This document shows, piece by piece, positions 52,829 through 63,972 of a DNA stretch of 64,000 nt. Within the stretch, counting starts at the first letter, position 1. Each line of letters begins with the position of its first letter. The stretch covers positions 1 through 64,000 of the forward strand of contig NZ_QOCG01000029.1 of NCBI RefSeq assembly GCF_003318235.1, given 5' to 3'. The notes under the pieces were generated by a model. It was given only the letters and a program-made list of their open reading frames with translations, did not search any database and was not told the origin of the DNA. The translations under genes were made by a program, and so were the position numbers. The DNA is from Loktanella sp. D2R18. Its GTDB lineage: Bacteria; Pseudomonadota; Alphaproteobacteria; Rhodobacterales; Rhodobacteraceae.

Positions 52829-53709
52829 TGAAACGGTCCATTTTTATTCTCCCTGTGTTGGCTGTCTTATTGCTGATCGGTCTGTCTTCAATGTTCATCG
52901 TTGATGAGCGTGAAAAGAAACTGGTGCTGCGTTTTGGTCGCGTTGTTGCTGTGCATGAAGATCCAGGGCTGGCGTTTAAATTCCCCCTGCTGGACGAAGT
53001 CGTGCCCTATAGCGACCTTATCTTGTCGCGTGACCCGGCACCCATTCGCCTGATTCCACAAGATAACCGCCCTCTCATCGTGGACGCCTTCGCGCGTTAC
53101 CGTATCGCGGACGTTACCAAGTTCCGGCAAGCTGTCGGTTCTGGCGGGCAGGCCAGCGCGGAACGGTCGCTAGATACCATTCTTGACGATAGTATCCGTG
53201 AAGTTTTGGGGTCGGTCACATCAAATGACATTTTGTCAGTCGATCGGGTGACGTTGATGAACCGAATTCGGGACCGGACCAACACGCGGGCAGAAAACCT
53301 TGGGTTGACGATCATTGATGTGCGCCTCAAACGCACAGATCTTCCTGACGAAAACCAAAAGGCAACTTTTGCCCGTATGATCGCGGAACGTGACGAAGAA
53401 GCTGCCGATTTGCGCGCCCGTGGCCGTGAAGCGCAACAGCGTATTCAGGCCTCTGCTGATCGTACAGCGGTTGAACTTAGCTCTGAAGCGCGCCGGATGG
53501 CACTTGTTACCCGTGGTGAGGCAGACGCGGAACGCAACCGTATTTTCGCCGAAGCTTTTGGCGCGGACCCAGAATTTTTTGAGTTCTACCGTTCTATGAC
53601 GGCGTATCAGACGGCGCTGCAAGGTGGGAATACGACCATGGTGCTTTCACCTGACAATGCATTCTTTAACTATCTGAAGTCAGATACTGGGAATGTGGTT
53701 GCTGAATAG
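52828..53709 (+). CDS. hflC: HflC, membrane-protease regulator
   Basis: A 293-residue HflC. The N-terminal membrane helix is residues 4-24, followed by the SPFH domain (FIVDEREKKLVLRFGRVV, VDAFARYRIAD) and a coiled-coil tail with ERDEEAADLRARGREAQQRI. The ATG overlaps the hflK stop by 1 bp. A clear terminator follows, then degP with its own promoter region. Confidence 0.96.
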   Translation: MKRSIFILPVLAVLLLIGLSSMFIVDEREKKLVLRFGRVVAVHEDPGLAFKFPLLDEVVPYSDLILSRDPAPIRLIPQDNRPLIVDAFARYRIADVTKFRQAVGSGGQASAERSLDTILDDSIREVLGSVTSNDILSVDRVTLMNRIRDRTNTRAENLGLTIIDVRLKRTDLPDENQKATFARMIAERDEEAADLRARGREAQQRIQASADRTAVELSSEARRMALVTRGEADAERNRIFAEAFGADPEFFEFYRSMTAYQTALQGGNTTMVLSPDNAFFNYLKSDTGNVVAE

Positions 53710-53734
53710 CGCAACGCATTTCGTTTAAAGTTTG

Positions 53735-53766
53735 AAAGGGTCAGCCGCAACGCTGACCCTTTTTTT
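53735..53766 (+). terminator. Terminator after hflC
   Basis: AAAGGGTCAGC and GCTGACCCTTT form a perfect 11 bp stem with a six-base loop (CGCAAC), running into a T-tract. It lies 25 bases after the hflC stop. Confidence 0.92.
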
Positions 53767-53893
53767 ACAAATAATGCGCGAAAGATCACAAGCAGGTGAC
53801 ATAGTTTGTGTTGAATGTTTTCCCTGCATTGGCGCAGTATAGTATATAGAATTGCGCTGACGCGCGCCCGTTAACAGATGAGGAGTTAACACA

Positions 53894-55378
53894 GTGAAAT
53901 CTAAGGCAATCGCACTCCAGCAAGATCACGGCCAAGCGCGCCGTCTGTTTATGGCAGGTTTTGCTATGCTCACATTGGCAGTGCTGTTCGTATTGGGCCA
54001 AATCTCTGCCGTGCAGGCCCAAGAACGTCCTGCAACATTTGCAGATCTGGCCGAACAGATTAGCCCGTCAGTGGTCAATATCACGACTTCGACAGTCATT
54101 GCTGGCCGGACAGGGCCGGGTGATCTGTTGCCCGAAGGGTCCCCATTTGAGGATTTCTTTAACGATCTTGATCGGGGTCCGGATGGCGGCGCGCAGCGCT
54201 CGTCTGCGTTGGGATCAGGTTTTGTGATCTCGTCGGATGGCTACATCGTCACCAACAACCACGTGATCGAGGACGCGGATGAGATCTTGATTGAGTTCTT
54301 CCCCGGTGGCGAAGAAGGTGTACCTGCTGAACTGATCGGCACTGATCCAAACACAGATATCGCAGTGCTTAAAGTTGATCTCGAAGATTTACCATATGTG
54401 CAATTCGGCGACAGCAACGCGGTTGGTGCACGTGTTGGCGATTGGGTGATGGCAATGGGTAACCCGTTGGGGCAGGGGTTCTCTGTCTCTGCTGGGATTG
54501 TGTCCGCACGTAACCGTTCGCTGCAAGGCACCTATGATGATTACATCCAGACGGATGCGGCGATTAACCGTGGGAACTCTGGTGGTCCATTGTTCAATAT
54601 GGACGGTGACGTTGTTGGCGTGAACACGGCGATCTTGTCACCCAATGGGGGATCTATCGGGATCGGCTTTGCGATGTCATCTGCTGTCGTGGAAAACGTT
54701 GTCGATCAATTGATCGAATTTGGCGAAACCCGTCGCGGCTGGTTGGGTGTACGCATCCAAGACGTCACGCCTGATATGATTGATGCGATTGACGGGCTTG
54801 AAGTGGCGCGCGGCGCTTTGGTTACAGATGTGCCGCCTGGCCCTGCTGAAGACGCTGAAATGCTGGCTGGTGATGTGATCGTTAACTTTGATGGCGTTGC
54901 AATCGAAGACACCCGCGAATTGGTTCGCATCGTTGGTAATTCGCCTGTCGGCAAAGAAGTGCCTGTGACAGTGTTGCGCAATGGTGAATTGGATGAATTG
55001 ACTGTGGTACTTGGTCGCCGCGAAACATCCGAAGCAGTGGCATTCCCAGCGTCAACTGAAGAGCCTGAAATCGCCCCCGAAGATGCCGAAATTTTGGGTC
55101 TGGTGTTGTCACCTGTGACGCCGGAGCTGTCCGATCAGTTCGGTTTGGATATCGCTGAAGGTCTCGTGATCACGGCGATCAACCCAAGCTCTGAAGCGGC
55201 ATCAAAAGGGTTGCTTGAAGGCGATGTCATTACCGAAGCGGGGCAACAGCCTGTAACGGCGATCACCGATCTTGAAAGCCGTATCCAAGAGGCGAAAGAT
55301 GGCGGGCGCAAATCGTTACTGATGCTTGTGCGTCGCGGCGGCGATCCGCGCTTTGTCGCGCTGCCGCTCGACGAGTAA
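53894..55378 (+). CDS. Periplasmic serine protease, Do/DegP family
   Basis: A 494-residue HtrA-type protease and chaperone. The N-terminal cytoplasmic stretch is followed by a hydrophobic signal at about residues 18-42 (ending VQAQERP). The triad is visible at H123 (TNNHVIED), D155 (NTDIAVLK) and S229 (NRGNSGGP). Two PDZ domains follow, starting near residues 280 (RRGWLGVRIQDVTPDM) and 395. The start is GTG with GAGGAG nine bases upstream. It follows hflKC, which also deals with membrane protein quality. Confidence 0.93.
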   Translation: MKSKAIALQQDHGQARRLFMAGFAMLTLAVLFVLGQISAVQAQERPATFADLAEQISPSVVNITTSTVIAGRTGPGDLLPEGSPFEDFFNDLDRGPDGGAQRSSALGSGFVISSDGYIVTNNHVIEDADEILIEFFPGGEEGVPAELIGTDPNTDIAVLKVDLEDLPYVQFGDSNAVGARVGDWVMAMGNPLGQGFSVSAGIVSARNRSLQGTYDDYIQTDAAINRGNSGGPLFNMDGDVVGVNTAILSPNGGSIGIGFAMSSAVVENVVDQLIEFGETRRGWLGVRIQDVTPDMIDAIDGLEVARGALVTDVPPGPAEDAEMLAGDVIVNFDGVAIEDTRELVRIVGNSPVGKEVPVTVLRNGELDELTVVLGRRETSEAVAFPASTEEPEIAPEDAEILGLVLSPVTPELSDQFGLDIAEGLVITAINPSSEAASKGLLEGDVITEAGQQPVTAITDLESRIQEAKDGGRKSLLMLVRRGGDPRFVALPLDE

Positions 55379-55396
55379 ACGAAACAACCACTCACG

Positions 55397-55436
55397 AAAA
55401 AAGGCGGGCCGCATGATATGCGGCCCGCCTTTTTTT
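55397..55436. terminator. Bidirectional terminator between degP and the GFA gene
   Basis: AAAAAAGGCGGGCCGCAT and ATGCGGCCCGCCTTTTTT form a near-perfect hairpin with a short loop, with A-run and T-run on either side. It serves degP on the plus strand and the convergent GFA gene on the minus strand. Confidence 0.92.
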
Positions 55437-55818
55437 ATGTTTCGTTTTGCGGCAACTCGTCGCCAATGTCGTAATAGTCGCCTTTTTCGCTGACATAGAT
55501 ATGCAGCGACAGCTTCATCTGGGTTGGGCTGTCAAATGCGCCCATGGCGACGGCCGTCCAATCTTGGAACACAGGGTCCCAAAACAAGGTTGACCCGCAG
55601 GTGTCGCAAAACCCGCGCCGAACCTTTTCAGAGGATTGATACCAGACAACATGTTCTGCGCCGGTGATTGTCAGCGCGTCGCGTGCAACATCCACCGACG
55701 CCCAATAGTGCCCAGATTGTTTGCGGCAGCTTGTGCAATGGCAGGCATTGCCTGTGGTGATGTCGGCGGCGATTTCAAATGAAATCGCCCCACACATGCA
55801 ACTGCCACTGTGTGCCAT
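55435..55818 (-). CDS. GFA (CENP-V-like) family protein
   Basis: A 127-residue GFA protein with zinc ligands in GSCMCGAI (residues 6-13), CHCTSC (near 27-32) and CDTCGS (near 71-76). It is unrelated in position to the other member at 34314 and differs in sequence. The activity is unknown. It lies 1 bp after the stop of the TRAP permease gene, same strand, and ends at the shared terminator. Confidence 0.9.
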   Translation of the reverse strand: MAHSGSCMCGAISFEIAADITTGNACHCTSCRKQSGHYWASVDVARDALTITGAEHVVWYQSSEKVRRGFCDTCGSTLFWDPVFQDWTAVAMGAFDSPTQMKLSLHIYVSEKGDYYDIGDELPQNET

Positions 55819-55819
55819 G

Positions 55820-57907
55820 TCATGCCGCCTGCGGCATGTCGCGGCGGTTCCAGATGAGCAGCCCGATCACGATAGCGGCTGCAATCAGATGTGCCCAGAT
55901 TGGTGCGGGCCAAATGCAAGCCGCACCGACAACCAGTAGCAACGCCCGAATAGGCAACCCGACAGGTTGTTCCATGCAGCCTTGCAAGGCTGCCGCGATC
56001 GCGTAAATCCCAACGACGCCGAAGGCAAAGATCATAACCATCACCCCCCAGTCGCCTGATAGAAACGGGGTATAAGCGATCATAAGCGGCACAATATAAA
56101 GCCCTTTGGCCAGCTTCCAACTCGCAAAGCCAGTCGCCATTGCTGGTGCCTTGGCGATGGCCGCCGCCGTAAAGGCGGCCAAGGCTACGGGGGGGGTGAC
56201 GTTACTGTCTTGGGATAGCCAAAAGATGATCATGTGCGCCGAAAGCAGCGCGGCCATCGCCACTTCTTGCGGCACTACGAGATCGCGCAGGGGGGCTGCG
56301 ACTTCAAGCGGCAAGGTCTTAATGATCGCGGCAGCCTCTGCGCCGGTCAACGGTCCGGCAAGCACCGATGGATCGGGAATGCCAAACATCAATATCGCAT
56401 TGCCTGCGTCGCCCAATGTGCCGGCCGCTAGTGCTTCGATCACGAAGCGGTCGCTAATCATCCCAGCAAGCGCAGGGGCTGATAACGTGGCCAGCACGAT
56501 ATAGGCCGCCGTTACAGGCAACCCCATGCCCAGTACAAGGCTGGCGATAGCGACCAAGACGATGGCGACAAGCAGGTTCCCACCCGCCCAATTGGAAATC
56601 ATGAGACTGAATGTGTTGCCTATTCCCGCGGTCGCAATCACGTTCACAACCAGACCAACGGCGCACAGCAACACAGCCGTCATAATCATACCTTTTGTGC
56701 CCATGATCATGGCCTCGGCGACAGCAGATGGCCCCATGCGGTTTTCGGTCAGCCAACTTGCGCCGACCACAGCCACGATGCCGTACACGGCTGCATAGGC
56801 AGGGGTGTACCCGGCCACCAACAAACCGATTAGCAAGCTAATAGGGAGGATAAAGCTCGCGCCACCCTTTTTGAAAGCCGAACCGAGTGTTTGGCCATCG
56901 TTTTCCATTGGCTTTAGACCCAAGCGGCGGGCTTCAATTCGGACGAAAAATGTGACCGATAGAAAATACAGCAATGCGGGGAGCGCAGCGACTGCAACGA
57001 TGGTTTCATAAGGAATTTGCGTAAAGCTCGCCATCACAAAGGCGCCAGCCCCCATGATCGGCGGCATGAGTTGCCCCCCGGTGGATGAGGCGGCTTCGAC
57101 CCCGCCTGCGAATTTGGCCGGAAACCCGGCCTTTTTCATCAGCGGAATTGTGATGACGCCCGTTGATGCCGTGTTCGCCACGGCTGAACCGGAAATTGTC
57201 CCTGTGAGGCCCGATGCGATGACAGCCACGATACCCGGCCCGCCAACCATGCGGCCTGCGACGGCCCGTGCAATATTGATCACAAAATCGCCCGCGCCTG
57301 AACGCAGCAAGAAGGCACCAAAGATGATGAACAAAAATACGTAAGTCGATGAAATCCGCGCGATTGTTCCAAACATCGCATCGTCACCATAGATCGACCG
57401 AAACGCGATTGATTCCCATTTCAGGCCCGGAAATGAAAATACGCCGCCGATATATTTGCCCCAGAACCCGATGTAGGTCAGTGCCGCAATAATGAGAATC
57501 GGAATGACCCAACCGGTCAGCCGGCGTGTTAATTCAATGGCACCAATCACGCAAATACCGGCTGCAATCCAATCCAATGTCACAAATTTGACGCCGCGTT
57601 CGTGAACACCTTGCTCGGCATAGGGCAGATAGATCGCAGATGCGGCGATTAACAGGCCAAAGCACAGGTCAAACGCCAGAAGGCCGAGGCTGCGGGTTTT
57701 GCCTGCGATCATCGGATGCAGCACAGCTGCCAGAAATGCGAAGCCAGCAAAGTGATAGGCATTGCGTTGTGTTTCAGAGATGATCGGATCAAAGGCCACA
57801 TAAATGTGGCCAACAGCGATCAAAAAACACAAGACAGAGAGGGCGATATTGGGCAGGCCAGTAAAGGCGCGCTGCGCCAAACCCTCGGCAGGGCGTTCAT
57901 CGGACAT
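55820..57907 (-). CDS. TRAP transporter fused permease (TAXI type, DctMQ)
   Basis: A 695-residue membrane protein with 4TM (DctQ-like) and 12TM (DctM-like) parts in one chain and a further C-terminal hydrophobic part. The DctM part shows SGLTGTISGSAVANTASTGVITIPLMKKAGFPAKFAGGVEAASSTGGQLMPPIMGAGAFVM and VLGMGLPVTAAYIVLATLSAPAL, hallmarks of TAXI permeases. AAGGA lies six bases before the ATG. It follows the TAXI binding protein gene. The substrate of this class is often a dicarboxylate or amino acid, not known here. Confidence 0.94.
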   Translation of the reverse strand: MSDERPAEGLAQRAFTGLPNIALSVLCFLIAVGHIYVAFDPIISETQRNAYHFAGFAFLAAVLHPMIAGKTRSLGLLAFDLCFGLLIAASAIYLPYAEQGVHERGVKFVTLDWIAAGICVIGAIELTRRLTGWVIPILIIAALTYIGFWGKYIGGVFSFPGLKWESIAFRSIYGDDAMFGTIARISSTYVFLFIIFGAFLLRSGAGDFVINIARAVAGRMVGGPGIVAVIASGLTGTISGSAVANTASTGVITIPLMKKAGFPAKFAGGVEAASSTGGQLMPPIMGAGAFVMASFTQIPYETIVAVAALPALLYFLSVTFFVRIEARRLGLKPMENDGQTLGSAFKKGGASFILPISLLIGLLVAGYTPAYAAVYGIVAVVGASWLTENRMGPSAVAEAMIMGTKGMIMTAVLLCAVGLVVNVIATAGIGNTFSLMISNWAGGNLLVAIVLVAIASLVLGMGLPVTAAYIVLATLSAPALAGMISDRFVIEALAAGTLGDAGNAILMFGIPDPSVLAGPLTGAEAAAIIKTLPLEVAAPLRDLVVPQEVAMAALLSAHMIIFWLSQDSNVTPPVALAAFTAAAIAKAPAMATGFASWKLAKGLYIVPLMIAYTPFLSGDWGVMVMIFAFGVVGIYAIAAALQGCMEQPVGLPIRALLLVVGAACIWPAPIWAHLIAAAIVIGLLIWNRRDMPQAA

Positions 57908-57962
57908 GGGATTTCCTTAGAGACAATAATGGCCCGTTGTTTCCAGCGGGCCAAAAGAGAGT

Positions 57963-58964
57963 TTATTCTGCGATCAGGCGATCAGGGATTTCGACCCCAA
58001 CCTCTTGATAGTAGCGCACCGCGCCAGCGTGCAGCGGCACGGGAAGACCAGCAATGGCTGATTCGATCGCCATCACTTTGGTTGCTGGGTGAATTGCCTG
58101 CAGGAAGGGCAGGTTTTCATAGATCGCTTTGGTGATCTGATAGACGTTTTCTTCGGGCAGGTCCGCGTGTGTAGCCAAGAAGTTTGGCTGAGCGATTGTA
58201 TTCACGTCAGCCTCTTGCCCTGGATAAGTGCCCGCAGGGATCAAGTAAGGTGTCCACAATTCACGTCCCGCGTCTGCGGCAGCCAATTCTTCGTCAGTGA
58301 ACGACAGCATCGTGACACTATCACCTGCGGCGGCCATCAATTGGCTGATTGCGCCTGTTGGCACGCCTGCGGGCGTGTTGATGCCTTTAACTTGACCGTT
58401 TTGCAGGGCTTCTGCTGATGGGCCGTAGCCGCCGTAAACCAGTTCGTATTCAGTGGTGATATCGACTCCAAGACCGGACATAAGTGCCGCGTTGGACCCG
58501 ATGGTACCAGAATTTTGGCTACCCAAAGCGACGGCCTCGCCTTTCAGGGCAACCATGTCCGCCATCGTCCCCGTTGTAGCGGCATCCGAAGAAACCACAA
58601 ACTGTTCGACGTTTTGCCACAGCATGGACACTGAGCGCAGGTGCTCTTGTGGACCAGCTTCTTCGAGCGGGCCGGTGCCGGATGCGGCGTAATATCCATA
58701 AAGACCCTGGAGAATCGCAAACTGTGCTTCGCCTTCTCGAATCAAACGGACATTTTCCGCAGACCCAGCAGAGCTGATCGCTGACATCCCAATTTTTTCG
58801 CTTGGTTCAAGTTTCACTTTGATCAATGTCGAAAGTGCGACCCCCACGGGGTAATAGGTTCCCCCGGTTGAAGCGGTTGCAAGGATATAGCTCGCCTCTT
58901 CGGCCTGAGCTGATGCTGCGGTAAAAACAAAACCTGCCGCAACTGCGGCTTTAAACAATGACAT
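57963..58964 (-). CDS. TAXI family TRAP transporter substrate-binding protein
   Basis: A 333-residue periplasmic protein from ATG 58964 with GGAG upstream. The signal peptide ends near residue 21 (ASAQAEE). The TAXI domain begins SYILATASTGGTYYPVGVALSTLIKVKLE and has MSAISSAGSAENVRLIREGEAQFAILQGLY. It delivers the ligand to the fused permease gene downstream (55 bp gap). Confidence 0.93.
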   Translation of the reverse strand: MSLFKAAVAAGFVFTAASAQAEEASYILATASTGGTYYPVGVALSTLIKVKLEPSEKIGMSAISSAGSAENVRLIREGEAQFAILQGLYGYYAASGTGPLEEAGPQEHLRSVSMLWQNVEQFVVSSDAATTGTMADMVALKGEAVALGSQNSGTIGSNAALMSGLGVDITTEYELVYGGYGPSAEALQNGQVKGINTPAGVPTGAISQLMAAAGDSVTMLSFTDEELAAADAGRELWTPYLIPAGTYPGQEADVNTIAQPNFLATHADLPEENVYQITKAIYENLPFLQAIHPATKVMAIESAIAGLPVPLHAGAVRYYQEVGVEIPDRLIAE

Positions 58965-59206
58965 GATGTTCTCTCCCAAATTATGCGTCGCGGCCAACTG
59001 CGGACCGCGTCCGTCGTTAAGAAACTATGTCGCCACGATGGGGGCAAGCTGTTTATACAAAATACTTAAATTCTTAGTGATCGTAATGGCTTCATGTCGG
59101 ATTTAGGTGCAAGGTGTGTGGAAAGCCGCACGCGCCGTGTGGTCATGTTTTAGGCACTTGGCGCTTGATTTGCGCTGGCGCAGCAATTCGAGCTGAATTA
59201 AAGTGA

Positions 59207-59565
<359 letters not shown>

Positions 59566-59566
<1 letters not shown>

Positions 59567-60258
59567 TGCGATTTTGCGCGCTTGCCTTGGCGCTTTGGCC
59601 CGTTAGTGCCGGCGCACAATCCATCACCGAAGCGGAATTCACTGATCCGACCACGCGCTATGCCCATGGTATCTTAGGTGACGCCGTAGAATGGGGCGGT
59701 CTAAGGTTTGTGGCGGATGGCGCAACCTATCAAATCACCCTGCCAAACACCCATGTTTTTGAGGATATCGCGCCGCGCCTTTGGGATATGACAGGCGACG
59801 GGTCACCTGAGATCGTTGTGATCGAAACGGAGATCGCGCGGGGTGCCGCGCTCGCGATTTATGGGGCGGAAGGCAAAATTGCACAGACGCCATATATTGG
59901 CCGCACGCACCGTTGGCTGTCTCCGATTGGGGCGGTGGATCTGGACGGTGATGGCGCAATTGAGGTCGCTTACATCGACCGCCCCCATCTGGCAAAAACA
60001 TTGCGGATTTGGCGATTTGAGGACGGTGGTTTGACCCATGTGCATGACCTGCCGGGGCTGACCAATCACCGCATTGGCGAGGATAACATCGCGGGCGGCT
60101 TACGTGATTGTGGGCAGGGTCCAGAAATGATCACCGCCAACGCCAATTGGACCCGTATCATCGCCACAGTCTATGTGGGTGGGCGCAGCCAATCACGCGA
60201 TATCGGACCGCATGTTGATCGCAGTTCCTTTGCCAGTGCATTGGCCTGTGAATTTTAG
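59566..60258 (+). CDS. Exported FG-GAP/VCBS repeat protein
   Basis: A 230-residue exported protein. The signal peptide is residues 1-17 (MRFCALALALWPVSAGA). Two calcium-loop-like FG-GAP repeats are visible: LWDMTGDGSPEIVVIETE and AVDLDGDGAIEVAYID. The family was not further resolved; such beta-propeller fragments bind partners or metal ions. It is coupled to the ferredoxin gene and converges with cobS, overlapping its end by 4 bp. Confidence 0.8.
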
Positions 60259-61007
60259 GTCAATACCACCAAAAGCAATGTCATTTCAGTGATCTGCTGG
60301 GTTGCCCCTAGAATATCGCCGGTTTGTCCGCCGATCTTTGTGCGCGCGATGAGCCCGCAAGCCAACACCGCAAAAGGTGCCACGACAATCATTGCGAATT
60401 GCCCCAGTAATGCAGCAATCAGCACCGCGATCGCGATGGTGACCCATGCGGTCGCGGCAGTTGGGCGGCCGACGCTTTTGCTCAGCCCGGTGTCGCGCGC
60501 GTTCTTCATCGCGGCCATCAACACAACCATCCCACCACGGCTAAGCACTGCAATGGCAACCAGCCCAGCCCAATAGATATCAAGCGCGATCAAAGCGCTC
60601 AATCCCAGCCAGCGGATCAGTAATGAAAGCGCCAGCGCAAGCACACCATAGGTTCCGATATGGCTGTCTTTCATGATCTCGAGCCTGCGCGCGCGATCCC
60701 AACCGCCCCAAAGCCCGTCGGCACTATCTGCTAACCCGTCCTCGTGCATGGCGCCGGTGATGATAATGTTCACGCCGATCACCAGTGCGGCGACGATCCC
60801 GATTGGCAGGCCGATCCAAGTGAAAGCCGAAACTGTCGCTGCTAGAATAATACCGATTAACGCACCTGCCAACGGATAGGCCCATGCCGCCGCCGCGCCG
60901 CGCGCGACGGCGCGCGTTTGTGACACAGGGACCGGCAGTCGGGTCAAAAGCCCCATTGCGGCAGGGAAATCCGCAACTTCGATCAATTTTTGGTCGCGAT
61001 TGTTCAT
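60255..61007 (-). CDS. cobS: Adenosylcobinamide-GDP ribazoletransferase
   Basis: A 250-residue CobS (CobV in some naming), an integral membrane enzyme that joins adenosylcobinamide-GDP and alpha-ribazole. It has [14 protein letters not shown] near the start, [41 protein letters not shown] with its Asp-rich metal site, and several membrane helices. It is divergent from cobT, 77 bp apart. Confidence 0.94.
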   Translation of the reverse strand: MNNRDQKLIEVADFPAAMGLLTRLPVPVSQTRAVARGAAAAWAYPLAGALIGIILAATVSAFTWIGLPIGIVAALVIGVNIIITGAMHEDGLADSADGLWGGWDRARRLEIMKDSHIGTYGVLALALSLLIRWLGLSALIALDIYWAGLVAIAVLSRGGMVVLMAAMKNARDTGLSKSVGRPTAATAWVTIAIAVLIAALLGQFAMIVVAPFAVLACGLIARTKIGGQTGDILGATQQITEMTLLLVVLT

Positions 61008-61084
61008 TCAGATGCCCTTTTGTCGTCTTTTCTTTGGTGGTGCGTGCGTTAGATAAGGGCGACAGTTCACATATCGAGGTTCCG

Positions 61085-62095
61085 ATGCAAGCGCCCTTCA
61101 CCACACTTTCCGAATTTCGCGACATTTTGGGCAAGGCCCCGCAGGCTGATGCCACAGCGACAGACGCGGCCCAAGACCGCAACGGGCAATTAACCAAACC
61201 GCCGGGCGCACTGGGGCGGCTAGAAGATTTGGCGATTTGGTATGCGGGTTGGCGCGGCAATCCTAAGCCACAGATAGACGCGCCGCAGGTGATTATTTTT
61301 GCCGGCAACCATGGCGTTTGCGCACAAGGTGTTTCGGCCTTTCCATCCGAAGTGACCGCACAGATGGTGGCAAATTTTGAACATGGCGGTGCCGCGATCA
61401 ACCAGCTTTCCAAGGCATTTGGGGCCAGTATGCAGGTCCACGCGCTGTCACTGGACACGCCCACGGCTGATTTCACCCAAGGCCCCGCAATGACCGAGGC
61501 CGAAGTGGTCACCGCCCTGCAAATCGGCTGGATGGCGGTTGACCCTGTCAGCGATCTTTTGGTGACAGGTGAAATGGGCATCGGCAACACCACGTCTGCG
61601 GCCGCTTTGGCCGCCGCCGTCTTTGGCGGCGCTGCGGTTGATTGGGTTGGTCGCGGCACGGGCGTTGATGATGCGGGGCTGACGCGTAAGGCGGGCGTTG
61701 TTACCCAAGCGCTTGCGCTTTACAAAATGGATGATCCGCTAGAGGCATTGCGCTGCGTCGGTGGACGTGAATTGGCCGCGATGGCCGGTGCGATAGCGGC
61801 AGCACGCCACCATCGTATTCCTGTTATTTTGGATGGCTTTATCTGCTGTGCGGCAGCTGGTGTGCTTGCACAGACAAGCGAAGGCGCGCTTGATCACGCG
61901 GTCGCAGGGCACCAAAGCGCCGAAGGGGGCCATGCACGTCTTTTGGCCGCACTTGGCAAAGAGCCACTTTTGAACCTTGGCTTGCGGCTGGGCGAAGGAT
62001 CGGGGGCTGCGTTGGCCATCGGCGTGTTGAAAGGCGCGATTGCCTGCCATTCGGGCATGGTCACATTCGCCGAAGCCGGCGTAAGCGGCGGCTAG
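61085..62095 (+). CDS. cobT: Nicotinate-nucleotide-dimethylbenzimidazole phosphoribosyltransferase
   Basis: A 336-residue CobT (CobU in some naming), which activates the lower ligand of cobalamin. It has [20 protein letters not shown] near residue 30, [36 protein letters not shown] and the C-terminal [14 protein letters not shown] with the catalytic Glu. The ATG at 61085 has GAGG upstream. Its stop region overlaps the end of the convergent antiporter gene by 4 bp. Confidence 0.95.
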   Translation: MQAPFTTLSEFRDILGKAPQADATATDAAQDRNGQLTKPPGALGRLEDLAIWYAGWRGNPKPQIDAPQVIIFAGNHGVCAQGVSAFPSEVTAQMVANFEHGGAAINQLSKAFGASMQVHALSLDTPTADFTQGPAMTEAEVVTALQIGWMAVDPVSDLLVTGEMGIGNTTSAAALAAAVFGGAAVDWVGRGTGVDDAGLTRKAGVVTQALALYKMDDPLEALRCVGGRELAAMAGAIAAARHHRIPVILDGFICCAAAGVLAQTSEGALDHAVAGHQSAEGGHARLLAALGKEPLLNLGLRLGEGSGAALAIGVLKGAIACHSGMVTFAEAGVSGG

Positions 62096-63972
62096 TCTTC
62101 TTTATTCTCTTTGTTTTCGTTGGCCTGTTGGCGCGTGGCCAAAGCCGTCTCAAGACCTGCGTTCAGCTCGCGCGAGCGGGCCACGTAATCAGGCAGGTCA
62201 GCAACGGGCACGCCGGGTTTCCAGAAGTTAGCAAGTTCACGCATGGTCGTGCGGTCGTGGTGGTAGAATGTCTGCTCGGCCTCTGCGGCTTCAAATTCGC
62301 TGAGCCCAAGGTTTTCAAGCGCGTAACGCCCTGCGCGCAGTGAGCTGTCAAACATTTCACGCACGATATCATTCGCGCCCGCGTCATAAAGTTCATACAC
62401 ATGCACCCGGTCACGTGCGCGCGCGACAATGTGCAAGTCCGGCCGGGCCTTGCGGGCATAGGCGACCAATTTCGTGGCTGAGGCTTTGTTATCGATCGCG
62501 ACCACCAGAACACGGGCATCGTCAAACCCGGCAGCGCTGAGCAAATCAGGACGGGTCGGATCACCAAAGAACCCGCGAAACCCAAATTTGCGCATCATTT
62601 GTACGGTTTGCAGGTTGCTGTCGATCACCACGGTCTTAAAGCCCGCGCTTTGCACCAAACGGTTCACAATCTGGCCAAACCGCCCGATCCCCGCGATAAT
62701 CACGGTGCCTTGTTCGTCAACCTCATCATGTTGCGGATCGTCGGGGTCGGTCATCGTGCGGCTGAGCAGATCGTAGACGATGAACAACAGCGGTGTGATC
62801 AGCATCGACAGTGCAATCACCAGCAGCAGCTGCCCGGCCAACCCATCAGACATCACCCCTTGCTGCGATGAAAATGACACGAGCACAAAACCAAATTCAC
62901 CCGCTTGCGCGAGCCCTAAGGTAAACAGCCATTGGTCTTTGCCCTTCAGTTTGAACAAGCGCCCAAGCCCGTAAAGGATGATCCCTTTGATCGCCATCAC
63001 ACCAAGGGTCAGCGCCAAAATATACATCGGCTCTGCAAAAAAGAGGTTAAAGTTGATCCCAGCCCCGACAGTGATGAAAAACAGCCCCAAGAGCAGCCCT
63101 TTGAACGGCTCAAGATCGCTTTCCAACTCGTGCCGAAATTCAGAGTTGGCAAGCACCACACCCGCCAAGAACGTCCCCAAAGCAGGCGATAACCCAACCA
63201 TCCCCATCAAAACCGCGATGGAGACAACCAGCAGCAAAGCCAAAGCCGTGTACATTTCGCGCAACCGCGCATGGTGAATATAGCGAAACACGGGGCGCGT
63301 CAGGAAAACCCCTGCTAAAATAATCGCAGCAACAGCGCCAATGGTCACCAATGTCACGCCCCAACCGGGCAGCCCTTCGACAAGGCTGATCGCACCATGG
63401 TCATGTGCATCGTCGGTCGCGATATGCATGGACCCATCCGGCGCAAACGTCATGACTGCGGGCGCGGCTAGCAGCGGCAAAAGCGCCAGCATCGGGATTA
63501 CAGCGATATCTTGGGTCAAAAGCACAGAAAATGTTGACCGCCCGCCGCCCGTTTGCATCAGCTTTTTCTCGGTCAGTGTTTGCAAAACGATTGCGGTTGA
63601 TGACAGCGCAAAGACCATCCCAATCGCAAGCGAGGTGGCCCAATCATAGCCAAGCGCCATGCTTACGCCCATCACCGCAAGCATTGTCAAAACAACCTGC
63701 AACCCGCCCAATCCGATCAGCCGTTTGCGCATGTCCCATAGGGTGCGCGGTTCTAATTCTAACCCGATCAAAAACAGCATCATCACGACGCCAAATTCTG
63801 CAAAATGCTGGATATCCTGCGATTCAGTCCCGACCAACCCGGTCACCGGGCCAATGACGATCCCAGCAAGCAAATAACCCAAGACTGATCCCAGACCCAG
63901 CCGCGCGGCAAGCGGGACCGCAATGACAGCGGCGCCTAGGTAGATCGTGGCCTGAAGAAGAAAGTTTTCCAT
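62092..63972 (-). CDS. Monovalent cation:proton antiporter, KefB/KefC type
   Basis: A 626-residue CPA2 antiporter from ATG 63972. Twelve or so membrane helices form the N-terminal 400 residues, with [23 protein letters not shown] and a Glu/Asp-rich transport site. A TrkA-N (RCK) domain follows with [20 protein letters not shown], the NAD(H)-binding loop. The C-terminal tail is charged. KefB/C proteins are potassium efflux systems controlled by glutathione adducts; glutathione control here is inferred. An ATG 24 bases further upstream is possible. Confidence 0.9.
   Translation of the reverse strand: MENFLLQATIYLGAAVIAVPLAARLGLGSVLGYLLAGIVIGPVTGLVGTESQDIQHFAEFGVVMMLFLIGLELEPRTLWDMRKRLIGLGGLQVVLTMLAVMGVSMALGYDWATSLAIGMVFALSSTAIVLQTLTEKKLMQTGGGRSTFSVLLTQDIAVIPMLALLPLLAAPAVMTFAPDGSMHIATDDAHDHGAISLVEGLPGWGVTLVTIGAVAAIILAGVFLTRPVFRYIHHARLREMYTALALLLVVSIAVLMGMVGLSPALGTFLAGVVLANSEFRHELESDLEPFKGLLLGLFFITVGAGINFNLFFAEPMYILALTLGVMAIKGIILYGLGRLFKLKGKDQWLFTLGLAQAGEFGFVLVSFSSQQGVMSDGLAGQLLLVIALSMLITPLLFIVYDLLSRTMTDPDDPQHDEVDEQGTVIIAGIGRFGQIVNRLVQSAGFKTVVIDSNLQTVQMMRKFGFRGFFGDPTRPDLLSAAGFDDARVLVVAIDNKASATKLVAYARKARPDLHIVARARDRVHVYELYDAGANDIVREMFDSSLRAGRYALENLGLSEFEAAEAEQTFYHHDRTTMRELANFWKPGVPVADLPDYVARSRELNAGLETALATRQQANENKENKED

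Noticed and set aside
60950-61084. Cobalamin riboswitch between cobS and cobT
   Set aside because: The 77 bp gap is far too short, and no B12-box-like sequence was seen.
60724-61659. Open frame of 311 codons on the minus strand crossing cobS and cobT
   Set aside because: It overlaps two well-recognised genes and the translation is Ser/Pro/Arg-rich with no motif.
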